Of a stretch of DNA of 39,270 nucleotides, positions 14,786 through 26,515 are shown piece by piece. Where the stretch lies: assembly GCA_009917815.1 (NCBI GenBank), contig RGER01000002.1:1-39270 (forward strand). Reading direction: 5' to 3'. The translations under genes were made by a program, and so were the position numbers. The notes under the pieces were generated by a model, which saw nothing but the letters and a program-made list of their open reading frames with translations, was not told the origin of the DNA and searched no databases. The DNA is from Actinomycetota bacterium (lineage in GTDB: Bacteria > Actinomycetota > Actinomycetes > Nanopelagicales > Nanopelagicaceae). Every line of letters starts with the position of its first letter. The stretch's first letter is position 1.

Positions 14786-15430
14786 ATGACTAAGACTATT
14801 AAGGGAGTGTTGGGCGAGAAGCTCGGCATGACTCAAGTCTTCGACGCAAGCAACCACATCGTCCCGGTTACTGTCGTCAAGGCTGGTCCTTGCGTTGTTA
14901 CGCAAGTTCGTTCCGAAGAGAAGGATGGCTACAGCGCTGTTCAACTCGCTTTTGGCGCGATCGACCCACGCAAAGTAAATAAGCCAGATGCTGGCCACTT
15001 CGCAAAGGCGGGTGCCACGCCACGTCGCCATGTTGCTGAACTTCGCACTAGCGATGCCGATTCGTACACCGTCGGTCAAGAACTCGGCCCAGACGTGTTC
15101 GAGGCTGGTCAAATTGTTGATGTCACCGGCACGAGCAAGGGCAAGGGATTCGCGGGTGTGATGAAGCGCCATGGTTTCCACGGCTTGAGCTCTTCACACG
15201 GTGTTCACCGCGCACACCGTATGCCTGGCTCTATTGGCGCCTGTGCCACTCCGGGTCGCGTCTTCCGCGGACTCAAGATGGCCGGTCATATGGGCAACGA
15301 GCGCGTGACGACTACTGGCCTCACCGTCCACGCTGTGGATCTCGAGAAGGGCTTGCTCCTTATTAAGGGCGCTCTTCCTGGTTCCAACGGCTCACTCGTC
15401 TTCGTCAAGTCCGCAGCGAAGGGAGAGTAA
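14786..15430 (+). CDS. rplC: 50S ribosomal protein L3
   Basis: [14 protein letters not shown]...[19 protein letters not shown]...[33 protein letters not shown]. Confidence 0.98.
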   Translation: MTKTIKGVLGEKLGMTQVFDASNHIVPVTVVKAGPCVVTQVRSEEKDGYSAVQLAFGAIDPRKVNKPDAGHFAKAGATPRRHVAELRTSDADSYTVGQELGPDVFEAGQIVDVTGTSKGKGFAGVMKRHGFHGLSSSHGVHRAHRMPGSIGACATPGRVFRGLKMAGHMGNERVTTTGLTVHAVDLEKGLLLIKGALPGSNGSLVFVKSAAKGE

Positions 15431-15432
15431 TA

Positions 15433-16113
15433 ATGACTCTTTCAATCAACGTTGTTGACGCATCGGGTAAGAAGGCAGGAAGCGTTGAACTTCCAGCCGA
15501 GATCTTCGATGTTCAAGTCAACATTCCATTGATCCACCAAGTCGTGGTCGCCCAACGTGCAGCTGCACGCCAAGGAACCCACAAGGCTAAGAACCGCGGT
15601 GAAGTGAGCGGTGGTGGAAAGAAGCCTTTCGCGCAGAAGGGAACCGGTCGCGCTCGTCAGGGTTCGACACGTTCACCTAACCAACGTCACGGTGGTGTTG
15701 CTCACGGTCCAGTGCCGCGTAGCTACGCACAACGCACACCTAAGAAGATGATTGCTGGCGCACTCCGCGGCACGCTCTCTGATCGTGCACGCAACGGTCG
15801 CATCCATGTCATCTCTGAAGTTATCGCTGGTGATCCATCAACGAAGGCCGCTCTCGCCGCCGTAGCGCAATTTTCAGATCGTAAGCATCTCCTTGTTGTG
15901 CTTTCGCGCAATGAAGAGTCTGCCTGGCGTTCACTTCGCAACTCAGATCGCGTGCACCTCTTGGTGCCAGATCAACTCAATGCATACGACGTTCTCGTCA
16001 GCGATGATGTGGTTTTCTCAAAGACTGCTCTCGCAGAGTTTGTTGCCGGTCCAGCCAGTGGCAAGAGCGCAACCGCAGTTGGTCGCGCCACGAGTGAAGA
16101 GGTGTCAGCATGA
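15433..16113 (+). CDS. rplD: 50S ribosomal protein L4
   Basis: [52 protein letters not shown] is a typical L4 loop. Confidence 0.97.
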   Translation: MTLSINVVDASGKKAGSVELPAEIFDVQVNIPLIHQVVVAQRAAARQGTHKAKNRGEVSGGGKKPFAQKGTGRARQGSTRSPNQRHGGVAHGPVPRSYAQRTPKKMIAGALRGTLSDRARNGRIHVISEVIAGDPSTKAALAAVAQFSDRKHLLVVLSRNEESAWRSLRNSDRVHLLVPDQLNAYDVLVSDDVVFSKTALAEFVAGPASGKSATAVGRATSEEVSA

Positions 16114-16403
16114 ACGATTACCGCGACGTCTTAATCGCTCCAGTCGTATCTGAAAAGTCATACGGCATGCTCGATGAGAATAAGTACACCTTCTTGGTTG
16201 CACCCACTGCGAACAAGACAGAAATCAAAATTGCCGTTGAAAAGATCTTCGGAGTGAAGGTCCTCAGCGTCAACACGTTGAACCGTCAAGGCAAGCGCAA
16301 GCGGACCCGAATCGGCTTTGGAAAGCGCAATGACACCAAGCGCGCCATCGTCTCGGTAGCTGCCGGCGACCGTATCGACATCTTCGGAGGTCCTGTCTCC
16401 TAA
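16110..16403 (+). CDS. rplW: 50S ribosomal protein L23
   Basis: [46 protein letters not shown]; 4-bp ATGA overlap with rplD. Confidence 0.97.
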   Translation: MNDYRDVLIAPVVSEKSYGMLDENKYTFLVAPTANKTEIKIAVEKIFGVKVLSVNTLNRQGKRKRTRIGFGKRNDTKRAIVSVAAGDRIDIFGGPVS

Positions 16404-16435
16404 CGGAGCCAGGAACGAAAGAACAGGATTGATTC

Positions 16436-17269
16436 ATGGGTATCCGTAAATACAAGCCGACAACTCCGGGCCGTCGTGGCTCGAGCGTTGCAGACTTCGT
16501 TGAGATCACTCGCACCACCCCGGAGAAGTCGCTCGTCCGTCCGATTCACTCCAAGGGTGGTCGTAACTCGGCCGGTCGCGTCACTGCTCGTCACCAAGGT
16601 GGCGGTCACAAGCGTGCCTACCGTCTCATCGACTTCCGTCGCAATGATAAAGATGGTGTGCCAGCCAAGGTCGCGCACATTGAGTACGACCCGAACCGCA
16701 CCGCACGTATCGCCCTCCTGCACTATGCAGATGGCGAGAAGCGCTACATCATCGCGCCGAACAAGCTTGGCCAAGGCGATGCAGTAGAGAGCGGTCCGAG
16801 CGCCGATATTAAGCCGGGCAATAACTTGCCATTGCGCAATATCCCGGTCGGTACCGTCATCCATGCGATTGAACTTCGCCCGGGTGGAGGCGCCAAGATT
16901 GCGCGCTCAGCTGGCGCTTCAGTTCAGCTTGTCGCTAAAGATGGTCCTTACGCACAATTGCGTATGCCCTCTGGCGAAATTCGTAACGTAGATGTTCGTT
17001 GCCGGGCCACCGTTGGTGAAGTCGGTAACGCAGAACAGTCCAACATCAACTGGGGTAAGGCCGGCCGTATGCGTTGGAAGGGCAAGCGCCCAACCGTCCG
17101 CGGTGTTGCCATGAACCCAGTCGATCACCCACACGGTGGTGGCGAAGGCAAGACCTCTGGTGGACGTCACCCAGTAAGCCCATGGGGACAACCAGAAGGT
17201 CGTACTCGTCGCTCCAAGTCAAGCGACAAGATGATCGTCCGTCGTCGCAAGTCGAACAAGAAGCGCTAG
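16436..17269 (+). CDS. rplB: 50S ribosomal protein L2
   Basis: [25 protein letters not shown]...[37 protein letters not shown]. Confidence 0.98.
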   Translation: MGIRKYKPTTPGRRGSSVADFVEITRTTPEKSLVRPIHSKGGRNSAGRVTARHQGGGHKRAYRLIDFRRNDKDGVPAKVAHIEYDPNRTARIALLHYADGEKRYIIAPNKLGQGDAVESGPSADIKPGNNLPLRNIPVGTVIHAIELRPGGGAKIARSAGASVQLVAKDGPYAQLRMPSGEIRNVDVRCRATVGEVGNAEQSNINWGKAGRMRWKGKRPTVRGVAMNPVDHPHGGGEGKTSGGRHPVSPWGQPEGRTRRSKSSDKMIVRRRKSNKKR

Positions 17270-17276
17270 GAGAACG

Positions 17277-17558
17277 ATGCCTCGGAGTCTTAAGAAGGGC
17301 CCCTTCGTGGATGGCCATCTCACCAAAAAGGTAGATGTACAAAACGATGCCGGGACTAAGAACGTCATCAAGACGTGGTCGCGTCGCTCCATGATCGTGC
17401 CGTCCATGATTGGGCACACGATTGCTGTTCACGACGGTCGTAAGCACGTTCCAGTTTTCGTGACTGATGCAATGGTCGGTCACAAGCTTGGCGAGTTCGC
17501 ACCAACGCGCACTTTCAAGGGACACGTTAAGGATGATCGGAGGGCTAAGCGTGGCTGA
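17277..17558 (+). CDS. rpsS: 30S ribosomal protein S19
   Basis: [19 protein letters not shown]...[51 protein letters not shown]. Confidence 0.98.
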   Translation: MPRSLKKGPFVDGHLTKKVDVQNDAGTKNVIKTWSRRSMIVPSMIGHTIAVHDGRKHVPVFVTDAMVGHKLGEFAPTRTFKGHVKDDRRAKRG

Positions 17559-17934
17559 CATCATCGCTCGCGCCAGCACGCGCGACGTACGCATCACTCC
17601 TATGAAGGCTCGACGTGTAGTGGACCTCGTCCGCGGCATGAAAGCCGACGAGGCTCTTGCCGTACTCAAGTTCGCTCCGCAAGCAGCGGGTGAGACTGTT
17701 TATAAGACGGTCGCCTCTGCGGTTGCTAACGCCAAGACTCTTCATGGTGTTCGCGATGCCTCCGAACTATGGATCACCGAAGCTTTCGTAGATGAAGGTG
17801 TCACGTTGAAGCGTTTCCGTCCACGTGCACAAGGACGCGCATTTCGCATCAACAAGCGCACTTCACACATCACCGTGGTTGTCTCCGATACGAAGACGCC
17901 AGTCAAGGTCCAGAAGAGAGCAGGTGCCCACTAA
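17551..17934 (+). CDS. rplV: 50S ribosomal protein L22
   Basis: GTG 17551, [29 protein letters not shown]...[26 protein letters not shown]; overlaps the rpsS 3' end by 8 bp. Confidence 0.95.
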   Translation: MADIIARASTRDVRITPMKARRVVDLVRGMKADEALAVLKFAPQAAGETVYKTVASAVANAKTLHGVRDASELWITEAFVDEGVTLKRFRPRAQGRAFRINKRTSHITVVVSDTKTPVKVQKRAGAH

Positions 17935-18749
17935 TGGGTCAAAAAGTTAACCCGCATGGCTTCCGCCTTGGTATCACCACTGAGTTCAAGTCGCGTTGGT
18001 ACGCAGACAAGCTCTACAAGGATTACGTCAAAGAAGATGTGGCCATTCGTCGCATGATGACGAAGGGCATGGAGCGCGCTGGTATCTCTCGTGTTGAGAT
18101 CGAGCGCACCCGCGATCGCGTTCGCATCGACATCCACACGGCACGTCCTGGCATTGTCATTGGGCGTCGTGGTCAAGAAGCAGATCGCATTCGTACGGAT
18201 CTTGAGAAGATGACGGGCAAGCAAGTTCAGCTCAACATCCTCGAGGTGAAGCAACCAGAGATCGATGCGCAACTCGTTGCACAAGGTGTAGCTGAGCAGC
18301 TCGCGAGCCGTGTTTCCTTCCGTCGTGCCATGCGTAAGTCGATGCAGACCGCATTGAAGTCGGGCGCCAAGGGCATTCGAATCAACTGCTCAGGTCGTCT
18401 AGGTGGCGCCGAAATGAGCCGCTCTGAGTTCTACCGCGAAGGTCGTGTTCCGTTGCACACCTTGCGCGCCGATATTGATTACGGCTTCTACGAGGCTGCA
18501 ACCACTTTCGGTCGCATTGGTGTGAAGGTCTGGATCTACAAGGGCGACATCATTGCTAGCCGTAGCGAGCGCGCAGCTTCCGCACTTGCTGCAGCTCGTG
18601 CACCTAAGCCTCGTCCCGCAGCTCGTGCACCTCGTGCCCCGCGCGGTGAGGTCACTCTCTCTAGCCAAGGTTCGGCAGCAACCGCTCCTGTAGCAGTTGA
18701 AGCCCCTGCCGAGGCTGTTGCCACTGACACCACTCACGGGGAGGCGTAA
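17934..18749 (+). CDS. rpsC: 30S ribosomal protein S3 with Ala/Pro-rich C-terminal extension
   Basis: [26 protein letters not shown]...[45 protein letters not shown]. Confidence 0.98.
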   Translation: MGQKVNPHGFRLGITTEFKSRWYADKLYKDYVKEDVAIRRMMTKGMERAGISRVEIERTRDRVRIDIHTARPGIVIGRRGQEADRIRTDLEKMTGKQVQLNILEVKQPEIDAQLVAQGVAEQLASRVSFRRAMRKSMQTALKSGAKGIRINCSGRLGGAEMSRSEFYREGRVPLHTLRADIDYGFYEAATTFGRIGVKVWIYKGDIIASRSERAASALAAARAPKPRPAARAPRAPRGEVTLSSQGSAATAPVAVEAPAEAVATDTTHGEA

Positions 18750-18752
18750 CTG

Positions 18753-19166
18753 ATGCTCATTCCACGTAAGGTGCGCCACCGCAAGCAACACCACCCCAGC
18801 CGGAGTGGTGCTGCCAAGGGCGGAACTGCAGTGACCTTTGGTGACTTCGGTATTCAAGCTCTGGAGAACTCATATGTAACGAACCGCCAGATTGAAGCGG
18901 CTCGTATTGCAATGACACGTCACATCAAGCGTGGTGGAAAGGTCTGGATCAATATCTTCCCTGACCGTCCCATCACCAAGAAGCCTGCTGAAACCCGCAT
19001 GGGCTCTGGTAAGGGTTCTCCTGAATGGTGGGTAGCCAACGTCAAGGTTGGCCGTGTGATGTTTGAACTTTCAGGCGTAACAGAGGAAGTGGCACGTGAG
19101 GCAATGACTCGCGCGATTCACAAACTTCCTATGAAGTGCCGTGTTGTACGACGCGAGGAGGCATAA
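18753..19166 (+). CDS. rplP: 50S ribosomal protein L16
   Basis: [95 protein letters not shown]. Confidence 0.98.
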   Translation: MLIPRKVRHRKQHHPSRSGAAKGGTAVTFGDFGIQALENSYVTNRQIEAARIAMTRHIKRGGKVWINIFPDRPITKKPAETRMGSGKGSPEWWVANVKVGRVMFELSGVTEEVAREAMTRAIHKLPMKCRVVRREEA

Positions 19167-19379
19167 ATGGCAATCACCGTGAATGAACTTCGCGGCCTTG
19201 AGGTCGATGAGTTGGCAACCAAGCTCAAGGAAGCAAAGGAAGAACTCTTCAACCTTCGCTTTCAGGCAGCTACTGGCCAACTTGAAAACCATGGCCGTCT
19301 CAATGCAGTTCGCAAAGAGATCGCTCGTATCTACACAATCATGCGAGAGCGTGAACTTGGAATTGGTGGTGCTGCATGA
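19167..19379 (+). CDS. rpmC: 50S ribosomal protein L29
   Basis: [59 protein letters not shown]. Confidence 0.97.
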   Translation: MAITVNELRGLEVDELATKLKEAKEELFNLRFQAATGQLENHGRLNAVRKEIARIYTIMRERELGIGGAA

Positions 19380-19657
19380 GTAACTCAACCGTAGACACAA
19401 ATGTCGAGCGCGGCTTCCGTAAGACGCGCGAAGGCACCGTCGTCAGCGACAAGATGGATAAGACCATCGTCGTCGCAGTAGAGGATCGCGTTAAGCACCC
19501 TCTTTACGGCAAGGTCATGCGCCGCACTAACAAGCTCAAAGCCCACGATGAGAACAACACCTGCGGTGTTGGCGATCGCGTGCTCATCATGGAAACTCGT
19601 CCGCTTTCGGCAACGAAGCGCTGGCGTGTAGTCGAAATCCTCGAAAAGGCCAAGTAA
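19376..19657 (+). CDS. rpsQ: 30S ribosomal protein S17
   Basis: [69 protein letters not shown]. Confidence 0.97.
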   Translation: MSNSTVDTNVERGFRKTREGTVVSDKMDKTIVVAVEDRVKHPLYGKVMRRTNKLKAHDENNTCGVGDRVLIMETRPLSATKRWRVVEILEKAK

Positions 19658-19677
19658 GTCCCGATAAGGAGTACGAA

Positions 19678-20046
19678 GTGATTCAACAAGAGTCGCGACT
19701 ACGCGTCGCTGACAACACAGGTGCAAAGGAACTCCTTTGCATCCGCGTGTTGGGCGGTTCGTCGCGCCGTTACGCAGGTATCGGCGATGTCATCGTATGT
19801 AGCGTCAAGGATGCAATTCCTGGCGGGCAGGTCAAGAAGGGTGACGTCGTAAAGGCCGTCGTCGTGCGCACCGTCAAGGAGCGTCGTCGTCCAGATGGCT
19901 CTTACATCAAATTCGATGAGAACGCTGCCGTCATCTTGAAGGCAGACGGGGAGCCACGCGGCACCCGTATCTTCGGACCAGTTGGTCGCGAGCTTCGCGA
20001 CAAGCGCTACATGAAGATCATCTCGCTCGCACCGGAGGTGCTCTAA
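19678..20046 (+). CDS. rplN: 50S ribosomal protein L14
   Basis: [67 protein letters not shown] start. Confidence 0.98.
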   Translation: MIQQESRLRVADNTGAKELLCIRVLGGSSRRYAGIGDVIVCSVKDAIPGGQVKKGDVVKAVVVRTVKERRRPDGSYIKFDENAAVILKADGEPRGTRIFGPVGRELRDKRYMKIISLAPEVL

Positions 20047-20048
20047 AC

Positions 20049-20369
20049 ATGGCAAAGATTAAGAAGGGCGATACCGTTCAAGTCATCACTGGCAAGGACA
20101 AAGGCGCCAAGGGCAAAGTTATTCACGTCTACCGAGAGACCAACAAGGTGCTCGTTGAAGGCGTTAATCGAATCACGAAGCACACCAAGATTGGTGAAGG
20201 CATCCGTGGCACGCAGACCGGTGGCATCATCACGCAAGAGGCCCCGATCCACGTCTCAAATGTCATGCTCGTAGATTCAGATACCGGCAAGGCAACGCGC
20301 GTCGGCTTCCGTCAGGATGAAGAGGGCAAGAACGTCCGAATCTCCAAGAGCACTGGTAAGGACCTCTAA
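20049..20369 (+). CDS. rplX: 50S ribosomal protein L24
   Basis: [45 protein letters not shown]...[13 protein letters not shown]. Confidence 0.97.
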   Translation: MAKIKKGDTVQVITGKDKGAKGKVIHVYRETNKVLVEGVNRITKHTKIGEGIRGTQTGGIITQEAPIHVSNVMLVDSDTGKATRVGFRQDEEGKNVRISKSTGKDL

Positions 20370-20371
20370 TC

Positions 20372-20929
20372 ATGACCACTACTTCAATGCCTCGCATGAA
20401 GGAGCGCTACCGCGCCGAAATCATGCCCGCGCTTCAAGGTCAATTTGCTTACGGAAACGTGATGCAGGTTCCTGGCCTCACCAAGATCGTGGTCAACATG
20501 GGTGTCGGCGAAGCCGCTAAAGATGCCAAGTTGATCGAAGGCGCAATCCGCGACCTCGCAGCGATCACCGGTCAAAAGCCTCAGGTCACTCGCTCACGTA
20601 AGTCAATCGCCCAGTTCAAGCTTCGCGAGAATATGCCGATTGGTGCGCACGTCACTCTTCGTGGAGATCGCATGTGGGAGTTTCTTGATCGCCTCCTCTC
20701 CATCTCGCTTCCTCGTATCCGCGACTTCCGCGGTCTTTCAGCGAAGCAATTCGATGGTCACGGCAATTACACCTTTGGTTTGACGGAGCAAGTTGTATTC
20801 CCTGAGATCGATCAAGACAAAATTGATCGTCCTCGTGGAATGGACATCACCGTCGTCACCACGGCAACGACTGATGAAGAAGGGCGTGCGCTTCTGCGTC
20901 TGCTCGGCTTCCCGTTTAAGGAGATGTGA
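20372..20929 (+). CDS. rplE: 50S ribosomal protein L5
   Basis: [52 protein letters not shown]...[42 protein letters not shown]. Confidence 0.98.
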   Translation: MTTTSMPRMKERYRAEIMPALQGQFAYGNVMQVPGLTKIVVNMGVGEAAKDAKLIEGAIRDLAAITGQKPQVTRSRKSIAQFKLRENMPIGAHVTLRGDRMWEFLDRLLSISLPRIRDFRGLSAKQFDGHGNYTFGLTEQVVFPEIDQDKIDRPRGMDITVVTTATTDEEGRALLRLLGFPFKEM

Positions 20930-20930
20930 G

Positions 20931-21116
20931 ATGGCTAAAACATCACTCAAGGTAAAGGCTGCTCGCACCCCGAAGTTCAAGGTGCGCGGCTACACCCGTT
21001 GCCAACGTTGTGGACGCCCACGTGCCGTCTACCAAAAGTTTGGTCTCTGCCGTGTGTGCTTCCGTGAGATGGCACATGCTGGTGAACTCCCAGGTATTAC
21101 AAAAGCAAGCTGGTAA
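20931..21116 (+). CDS. rpsZ: 30S ribosomal protein S14 type Z (four-Cys, zinc-binding)
   Basis: [61 protein letters not shown] (61 aa); CxxC...CxxC; ATG 20931 inside ORF 20793..21116. Confidence 0.96.
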   Translation: MAKTSLKVKAARTPKFKVRGYTRCQRCGRPRAVYQKFGLCRVCFREMAHAGELPGITKASW

Positions 21117-21182
21117 ACCCACTACGCGGCAGGTCCATTGCGAGATTCGCAGCGGATACCACCACGAGAAAGGCCGAATACC

Positions 21183-21575
21183 ATGACAATGACCGATCCG
21201 ATCGCAGACATGTTGACTCGTCTGCGCAACGCGAATAGCGCTTACCACGACACGGTTGCAATGCCGACGTCGAAGACTAAGCAAAACATCGCCGTCATCC
21301 TCCAGAAGGAGGGTTACATCGCTGGCTTCAAAGTAGACGCCGCAACTCGCACGCTCACTATCGACCTTAAGTTCGGTCCAAACCGTGAGCGCTCGATCGC
21401 GGGTCTTCGCCGCGTGAGTAAGCCCGGACTTCGCGTTTACGCAAAGTCGACTGCGCTTCCTAAGGTGCTCGGTGGCCTTGGCGTTGCAATCATTTCCACA
21501 TCCTCTGGCTTGCTGACTGATAAGCAAGCCAATAAGCAAGGTGTAGGCGGAGAAGTTCTCGCCTACGTCTGGTAG
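21183..21575 (+). CDS. rpsH: 30S ribosomal protein S8
   Basis: [46 protein letters not shown]...[31 protein letters not shown]. Confidence 0.97.
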   Translation: MTMTDPIADMLTRLRNANSAYHDTVAMPTSKTKQNIAVILQKEGYIAGFKVDAATRTLTIDLKFGPNRERSIAGLRRVSKPGLRVYAKSTALPKVLGGLGVAIISTSSGLLTDKQANKQGVGGEVLAYVW

Positions 21576-21584
21576 GAGGGAACC

Positions 21585-22127
21585 ATGTCACGTATTGGTC
21601 GTCTACCTATCCCAGTGCCTGCGGGCGTTGAGGTCACCATTAATGGAGCGCAGGTCACTGTTAAGGGTCCTAAGGGAACTCTTTCACACACGCTCGCTGA
21701 GCCCATCGCCATTGCTAAGCAAGACGATGGAACTCTCCTGGTTACCCGACCCAACGACGAGCGTCTTCCTAAAGCTCTTCATGGTCTTTCACGCACTCTT
21801 GTGGCAAACATGGTTCAAGGTGTCACCGAGGGCTACACCAAGTCGATGGAAATCGTCGGAGTGGGTTACCGCGTAGCCCCTAAGGGCAAAGACCTTGAGT
21901 TCGCTCTTGGCTTTAGCCACCCAGTGATCATCCCGGCTCCTGAAGGAATTTCATTTGCTGTTGAATCACCCACCAAATTCTCGGTGAGTGGAATCGACAA
22001 GCAACAGGTCGGCGAAATCTCTGCCAACATCCGCAAACTTCGTAAGCCCGATCCTTACAAGGGCAAGGGCATCCGTTACCTCGGCGAGACTATTCGTCGC
22101 AAGCAAGGAAAGGCGGGTAAGAAGTAA
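21585..22127 (+). CDS. rplF: 50S ribosomal protein L6
   Basis: [35 protein letters not shown]...[34 protein letters not shown]. Confidence 0.98.
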   Translation: MSRIGRLPIPVPAGVEVTINGAQVTVKGPKGTLSHTLAEPIAIAKQDDGTLLVTRPNDERLPKALHGLSRTLVANMVQGVTEGYTKSMEIVGVGYRVAPKGKDLEFALGFSHPVIIPAPEGISFAVESPTKFSVSGIDKQQVGEISANIRKLRKPDPYKGKGIRYLGETIRRKQGKAGKK

Positions 22128-22504
22128 TGTCGATCGGCGTAAAGGTTGTTAAGGGTTCCGCACAAAATGCGCGTGCCCGACGTCACTTCCGTGTTCGTAA
22201 GAACGTGAGCGGTACTTCACTGCGTCCACGTCTTGTCGTATCACGTTCGGCCCGTCACCTCATGGTCCAAGTTGTCGATGACACCATTGGCCAAACATTG
22301 GCATCTGCCTCCACCATGGAGAGTGCCCTTCGTAGTGCTACTGGCGATAAAACCTCTAAGGCCCGCGCGGTAGGTCAGCTTGTGGCTGATCGCGCAAAGG
22401 CTGCAGGCGTCGCTCAGGTTGTCTTTGATCGTGGTGGCAATCGCTACCACGGCCGTATTGCTGCTCTTGCAGAGGGCGCTCGCGAGAATGGACTGGACTT
22501 CTAA
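22127..22504 (+). CDS. rplR: 50S ribosomal protein L18
   Basis: [48 protein letters not shown]...[26 protein letters not shown]. Confidence 0.97.
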   Translation: MSIGVKVVKGSAQNARARRHFRVRKNVSGTSLRPRLVVSRSARHLMVQVVDDTIGQTLASASTMESALRSATGDKTSKARAVGQLVADRAKAAGVAQVVFDRGGNRYHGRIAALAEGARENGLDF

Positions 22505-23109
22505 TGACCACACGTGAGACTGACAACGGAGCTAAGGGTCGCGGCGAGCGTCGCGATCGTCGCGAACGTCGCGATGGTGGCCCACAAGCCGAAAAGAGCA
22601 ATTACATCGAGCGCGTGGTCTTCATCAACCGCGTAGCAAAGGTAGTTAAGGGTGGCCGTCGCTTCTCCTTCACCGCACTCGTCGTTGTAGGCGATGGCGA
22701 AGGCATGGTGGGCGTGGGCTATGGCAAGGCTAAAGAAGTTCCGCAAGCAATTGCCAAGGGCGTTGAAGAAGCGAAGCGTTCGTTCTTCAAAGTCCCACGC
22801 ATTCAAGCAACAATCCCGCACCCAGTGCAGGGTGAAGCTGCTGCCGGCGTCGTGCTTCTCAAGCCAGCTAGCCCCGGTACTGGAGTTATCGCAGGAGGAC
22901 CAGTTCGCGCCGTACTCGAGTGCGCTGGCATCCACGATGTACTCAGCAAGTCACTTGGTTCGAATAATGCAATCAACATCGTGCACGCAACAGTTGCTGC
23001 ACTCAAGATGCTTGAGCAACCAGAAGCGATTGCTGCTCGGCGCGGTCTTCCTTTGGAAGATGTCGCACCAGCCGCTCTTCTTCGTGCTCGTGCAGGAGTA
23101 GGTGCGTAA
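22504..23109 (+). CDS. rpsE: 30S ribosomal protein S5
   Basis: [63 protein letters not shown]. Confidence 0.98.
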   Translation: MTTRETDNGAKGRGERRDRRERRDGGPQAEKSNYIERVVFINRVAKVVKGGRRFSFTALVVVGDGEGMVGVGYGKAKEVPQAIAKGVEEAKRSFFKVPRIQATIPHPVQGEAAAGVVLLKPASPGTGVIAGGPVRAVLECAGIHDVLSKSLGSNNAINIVHATVAALKMLEQPEAIAARRGLPLEDVAPAALLRARAGVGA

Positions 23110-23291
23110 TGGGACGCCTTAAGGTCACACAACATAAGTCGAAGATCGGCGGACGTCCGGAGCATCGCGAGACGCTTCGCTCGCTCGGTCTGAAGCGCAT
23201 TGGCGACATTGTCGTCAAAGAAGATCGCCCTGAGATTCGTGGCATGGTTCATGCTGTACGCCATCTCGTTACCGTAGAAGAGGTGGAGTAA
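23109..23291 (+). CDS. rpmD: 50S ribosomal protein L30
   Basis: [56 protein letters not shown]. Confidence 0.97.
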   Translation: MGRLKVTQHKSKIGGRPEHRETLRSLGLKRIGDIVVKEDRPEIRGMVHAVRHLVTVEEVE

Positions 23292-23731
23292 TGACTCTCA
23301 AAATGCATCATCTTCGTCCTGCCCCCGGTGCCAAGAAGGCCAAGACCCGTAAGGGTCGCGGTGAGGCATCAAAGGGTAAGACTGCTGGCCGCGGTACCAA
23401 GGGAACGAAGGCTCGTTACCAAGTTCCGGCACGTTTTGAGGGTGGCCAAATGCCGCTCCACATGCGCTTGCCGAAACTTCGCGGCTTTACGAACCCCTTC
23501 CGCGTTGAGTACCAAGTAGTCAACGTAGAGACGATTGCACTTCTCTTCCCAGCAGGCGGTGCCGTTTCAGTGGCTGACTTGGTGAGCAAGGGCGCTGTTC
23601 GCGAAGGAGAAAAGGTCAAGATTCTTGGCGATGGAGAGATTGCAGTCAAAGTAAACGTGGCTGCTCATAAGTTTTCGACCTCAGCTGCAGAGAAGATCAC
23701 TGCTGCTGGCGGTACGGTTACTACTCTCTAG
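23291..23731 (+). CDS. rplO: 50S ribosomal protein L15
   Basis: [74 protein letters not shown]. Confidence 0.97.
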   Translation: MTLKMHHLRPAPGAKKAKTRKGRGEASKGKTAGRGTKGTKARYQVPARFEGGQMPLHMRLPKLRGFTNPFRVEYQVVNVETIALLFPAGGAVSVADLVSKGAVREGEKVKILGDGEIAVKVNVAAHKFSTSAAEKITAAGGTVTTL

Positions 23732-23766
23732 TCATTAACCGGATTACCAAGGCATAGGAGGACGTC

Positions 23767-25062
23767 GTGCTCGCAGCGTTTGGAAAGGCGTTTAAAACGC
23801 CAGACCTACGTCGAAAGATCCTCTTCACTTTGGGGATCATGGCGCTCTTCCGCTTTGGTTCGATCATTCCTACCCCTGGCGTCTCTTATAAGAATGTCCA
23901 AACCTGTATTGATCAGGTAAAGGGGCAAGGCCTCTTCAACCTGGTTAACCTCTTCAGCGGTGGCGCCTTGCTCCACCTCTCGGTCTTTGCGCTGGGCATC
24001 ATGCCTTACATCACAAGCAGCATCATTGTGCAGCTTTTGACGGTGGTAATTCCACGCTTTGAAGCATTGAAGCAAGAGGGTCAATCAGGCACCGCGAAAC
24101 TCACGCAGTACACCCGTTACCTCACTATCGGCCTGGGAATCTTGCAAGCAACCGGTCTCATTGCAGTTGCTCGCACTCCTGGAAATCTCTTCCGTAGTTG
24201 TAATCTGGCCATTATTCCGGATGCATCGTGGCAGAGGATTGCCACCATGGTCTTTGTCATGACCGCGGGTACCGCAGTAATCATGTGGCTCGGAGAATTG
24301 ATCACTGATCGTGGTATCGGTAACGGAATGTCGATCTTGATCTTCACTTCTATTGCTGCTGGGTTCCCTGGGCAACTCTGGAGCATCAAGGTGCAAAAAG
24401 GTTGGCCAGTATTTCTCTTCGTGATGGCGATCGGAGTGGTGATCGTCGCTGCGGTGGTATTCGTCGAGAACGCGCAGCGCCGTATCCCGGTCCAATACGC
24501 AAAGCGTATGGTCGGTCGTCAGATGTACGGCGGAACGAGCACCTACATTCCTATCAAGGTGAATCAAGCTGGCGTTATTCCGGTTATCTTCGCCTCGTCG
24601 TTGCTTTACATTCCGAACCTGATCGTCAACCTCACGGCGAGCACGGCACCTTGGGCCACCTTCATTACGAAGTTCTTTGTCCGCGGTGACCACTGGTCAT
24701 ACATGTTGGCTTACTTCCTTCTCATCATTTTCTTCACGTACTTCTACGTCTCGATTACTTTTAACCCTGACGAAGTTGCCGAGAATATGAAGAAGTACGG
24801 AGGGTTTATTCCAGGAATTCGTGCTGGACGTCCTACTTCGGAGTACTTGGCTTACATCCTTTCGCGCATCACTGCTCCCGGGGCGCTCTATCTTGGCTTC
24901 GTGGCTTTGATTCCAATCATCGCGCTCTCACTCTTTGGGGCTACGCAAAACTTCCCCTTCGGTGGAACAGCGATCCTCATTGTGGTCGGTGTCGGTCTTG
25001 ATACTGCCAAGCAGATTGAAAGCCAACTCCAACAGCGCTCCTACGAAGGTTTCCTTCGCTAA
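23767..25062 (+). CDS. secY: Protein translocase subunit SecY
   Basis: 431-aa multi-pass membrane protein; DLRRKILFTLGIMALFRFGSIIPTPGV, GIGNGMSILIFTSIAAGFPGQLW, FTYFYVSITFNPDEVAENMKKYGGFIPGIRAGRPTSEYL; GTG start. Confidence 0.98.
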   Translation: MLAAFGKAFKTPDLRRKILFTLGIMALFRFGSIIPTPGVSYKNVQTCIDQVKGQGLFNLVNLFSGGALLHLSVFALGIMPYITSSIIVQLLTVVIPRFEALKQEGQSGTAKLTQYTRYLTIGLGILQATGLIAVARTPGNLFRSCNLAIIPDASWQRIATMVFVMTAGTAVIMWLGELITDRGIGNGMSILIFTSIAAGFPGQLWSIKVQKGWPVFLFVMAIGVVIVAAVVFVENAQRRIPVQYAKRMVGRQMYGGTSTYIPIKVNQAGVIPVIFASSLLYIPNLIVNLTASTAPWATFITKFFVRGDHWSYMLAYFLLIIFFTYFYVSITFNPDEVAENMKKYGGFIPGIRAGRPTSEYLAYILSRITAPGALYLGFVALIPIIALSLFGATQNFPFGGTAILIVVGVGLDTAKQIESQLQQRSYEGFLR

Positions 25063-25712
25063 TGCGCCTCATCCTGGTGGGTCCGCCGGGTGCTGGGAAA
25101 GGAACGCAGGCACAATTCCTCGCCGAGCACTTTGCCATTCCGCATATTTCCACTGGCGATATTTTTCGGGCAAACCTCAAGTCTGGAACACCTCTTGGCG
25201 TGGAGGCTAAGGGTTACATGGATAGAGGCGAGCTCGTCCCCGACTCGGTAACGAACGCGATGGTCGCTGATCGCCTCACGCAGGCAGATACCAAGAATGG
25301 TTTTCTGCTAGATGGGTTTCCACGCAATGTGGTGCAATCAGAAGTACTCGCTGAAATCGTTGAAAAAGCCGGCACTCCGATTGATGCTGCGCTTGAACTC
25401 ACGGTAGATGAGAATGAAATCATTCGACGTCTCTCTGGTCGTCGTGTCTGTCGCAATTGCGGTCGCATTTGGCACATTGATTCAGACCCCACTCAAGATG
25501 CAGCCGTCTGTGATGGATGTGGTGGGGAAATTTATCAACGCGAGGACGATAAAGAGGAAGTTATTGCTCGTCGCCTCGAGGTCTATCGAGAACAAACTGA
25601 ACCTATTATTAATTTCTATCGCACTCGCTCACTCTTAGTGTCAATTAGCGCAATGGGGGCTGTTGAGGAAGTAACGAGCCGAGCTATTTCGGCCCTGCTT
25701 GCCCATCGCTAA
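25062..25712 (+). CDS. adk: Adenylate kinase (four-Cys zinc-type LID)
   Basis: MRLILVGPPGAGKGTQAQFLAEHFAIPHISTGDIFRANL...LLDGFPRNVVQ...CRNCGRIWHID...CDGCGGEIYQREDD; 1-bp overlap with secY. Confidence 0.97.
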   Translation: MRLILVGPPGAGKGTQAQFLAEHFAIPHISTGDIFRANLKSGTPLGVEAKGYMDRGELVPDSVTNAMVADRLTQADTKNGFLLDGFPRNVVQSEVLAEIVEKAGTPIDAALELTVDENEIIRRLSGRRVCRNCGRIWHIDSDPTQDAAVCDGCGGEIYQREDDKEEVIARRLEVYREQTEPIINFYRTRSLLVSISAMGAVEEVTSRAISALLAHR

Positions 25713-25714
25713 TC

Positions 25715-26515
25715 ATGCCAATTCAAATAAAGACCCAAGACGAAATCCAATTAATGCGCCGTGCTGGCATTGTTGTAGGAGAGACGCTCGCACTTTTGCG
25801 CGAAAGTGTAAAAGTAGGAATGCGTACGATTGAGTTAGACGTCATCGCTGAGGAACATATTCGCAAATCCGGCGCCATCCCTTCCTTCAAAGGCTATTAC
25901 GGCTTTCCTTGCAGCATTTGCGTCTCCATCAACGACGAAGTAGTGCATGGGATTCCAGGTGATCGGATTATTAAAGATGGCGACGTGGTCTCCATTGATT
26001 GTGGGGCCATTCTCGATGGGTGGCATGGGGATGCCGCGTTTACTATGGGTGTCGGAAATATGGCAGCCGAAGATCTTGCACTTATCGAAGATTGCCGGAA
26101 GTCACTCTGGGCAGGTATCGGCGCTGCGCGTCTTGGTGGACACGTCTCCGATATTGGTCATGCAGTGGAGCGTTCGATCATTGCCTCAGAGAGAGCGCGC
26201 AAAGTGCGTTACGGAATTCTCGAGGAGTACACCGGCCACGGCATCGGCACAGAGATGCATCAAGATCCACACGTGCCAAACTTTGGTAAGGCAGGCAAAG
26301 GGGCAGAACTTATTCTCGGATTGGCTCTTGCGGTGGAACCCATGATCACTCGCGGAACCCATCGCATGCGCACCCTTGATGATGAGTGGACAGTCGTTTC
26401 AACTGACGGCTCACGGGGTGCGCATTGGGAGGAGACATTTACTCTGCGCCCCGATGGCACGCCTTGGGTACTTACCAGCCTTGATGGCGGAGCGAGCGAA
26501 CTGACCGCCCAGTAG
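25715..26515 (+). CDS. map: Type I methionine aminopeptidase
   Basis: SICVSINDEVVHGIPGDRIIKDGDVVSIDCGAILDGWHGDAAFTMGVG...EEYTGHGIGTEMHQDPHVPNF...LALAVEPMI. Confidence 0.97.
   Translation: MPIQIKTQDEIQLMRRAGIVVGETLALLRESVKVGMRTIELDVIAEEHIRKSGAIPSFKGYYGFPCSICVSINDEVVHGIPGDRIIKDGDVVSIDCGAILDGWHGDAAFTMGVGNMAAEDLALIEDCRKSLWAGIGAARLGGHVSDIGHAVERSIIASERARKVRYGILEEYTGHGIGTEMHQDPHVPNFGKAGKGAELILGLALAVEPMITRGTHRMRTLDDEWTVVSTDGSRGAHWEETFTLRPDGTPWVLTSLDGGASELTAQ

Noticed and set aside
10490-25065. Many 1-8 bp gene overlaps (rpsL/rpsG, rplD/rplW, rpsS/rplV, rplV/rpsC, rpmC/rpsQ, rplF/rplR/rpsE/rpmD/rplO, secY/adk)
   Set aside because: Ordinary translational coupling in compact ribosomal operons; not a novelty.
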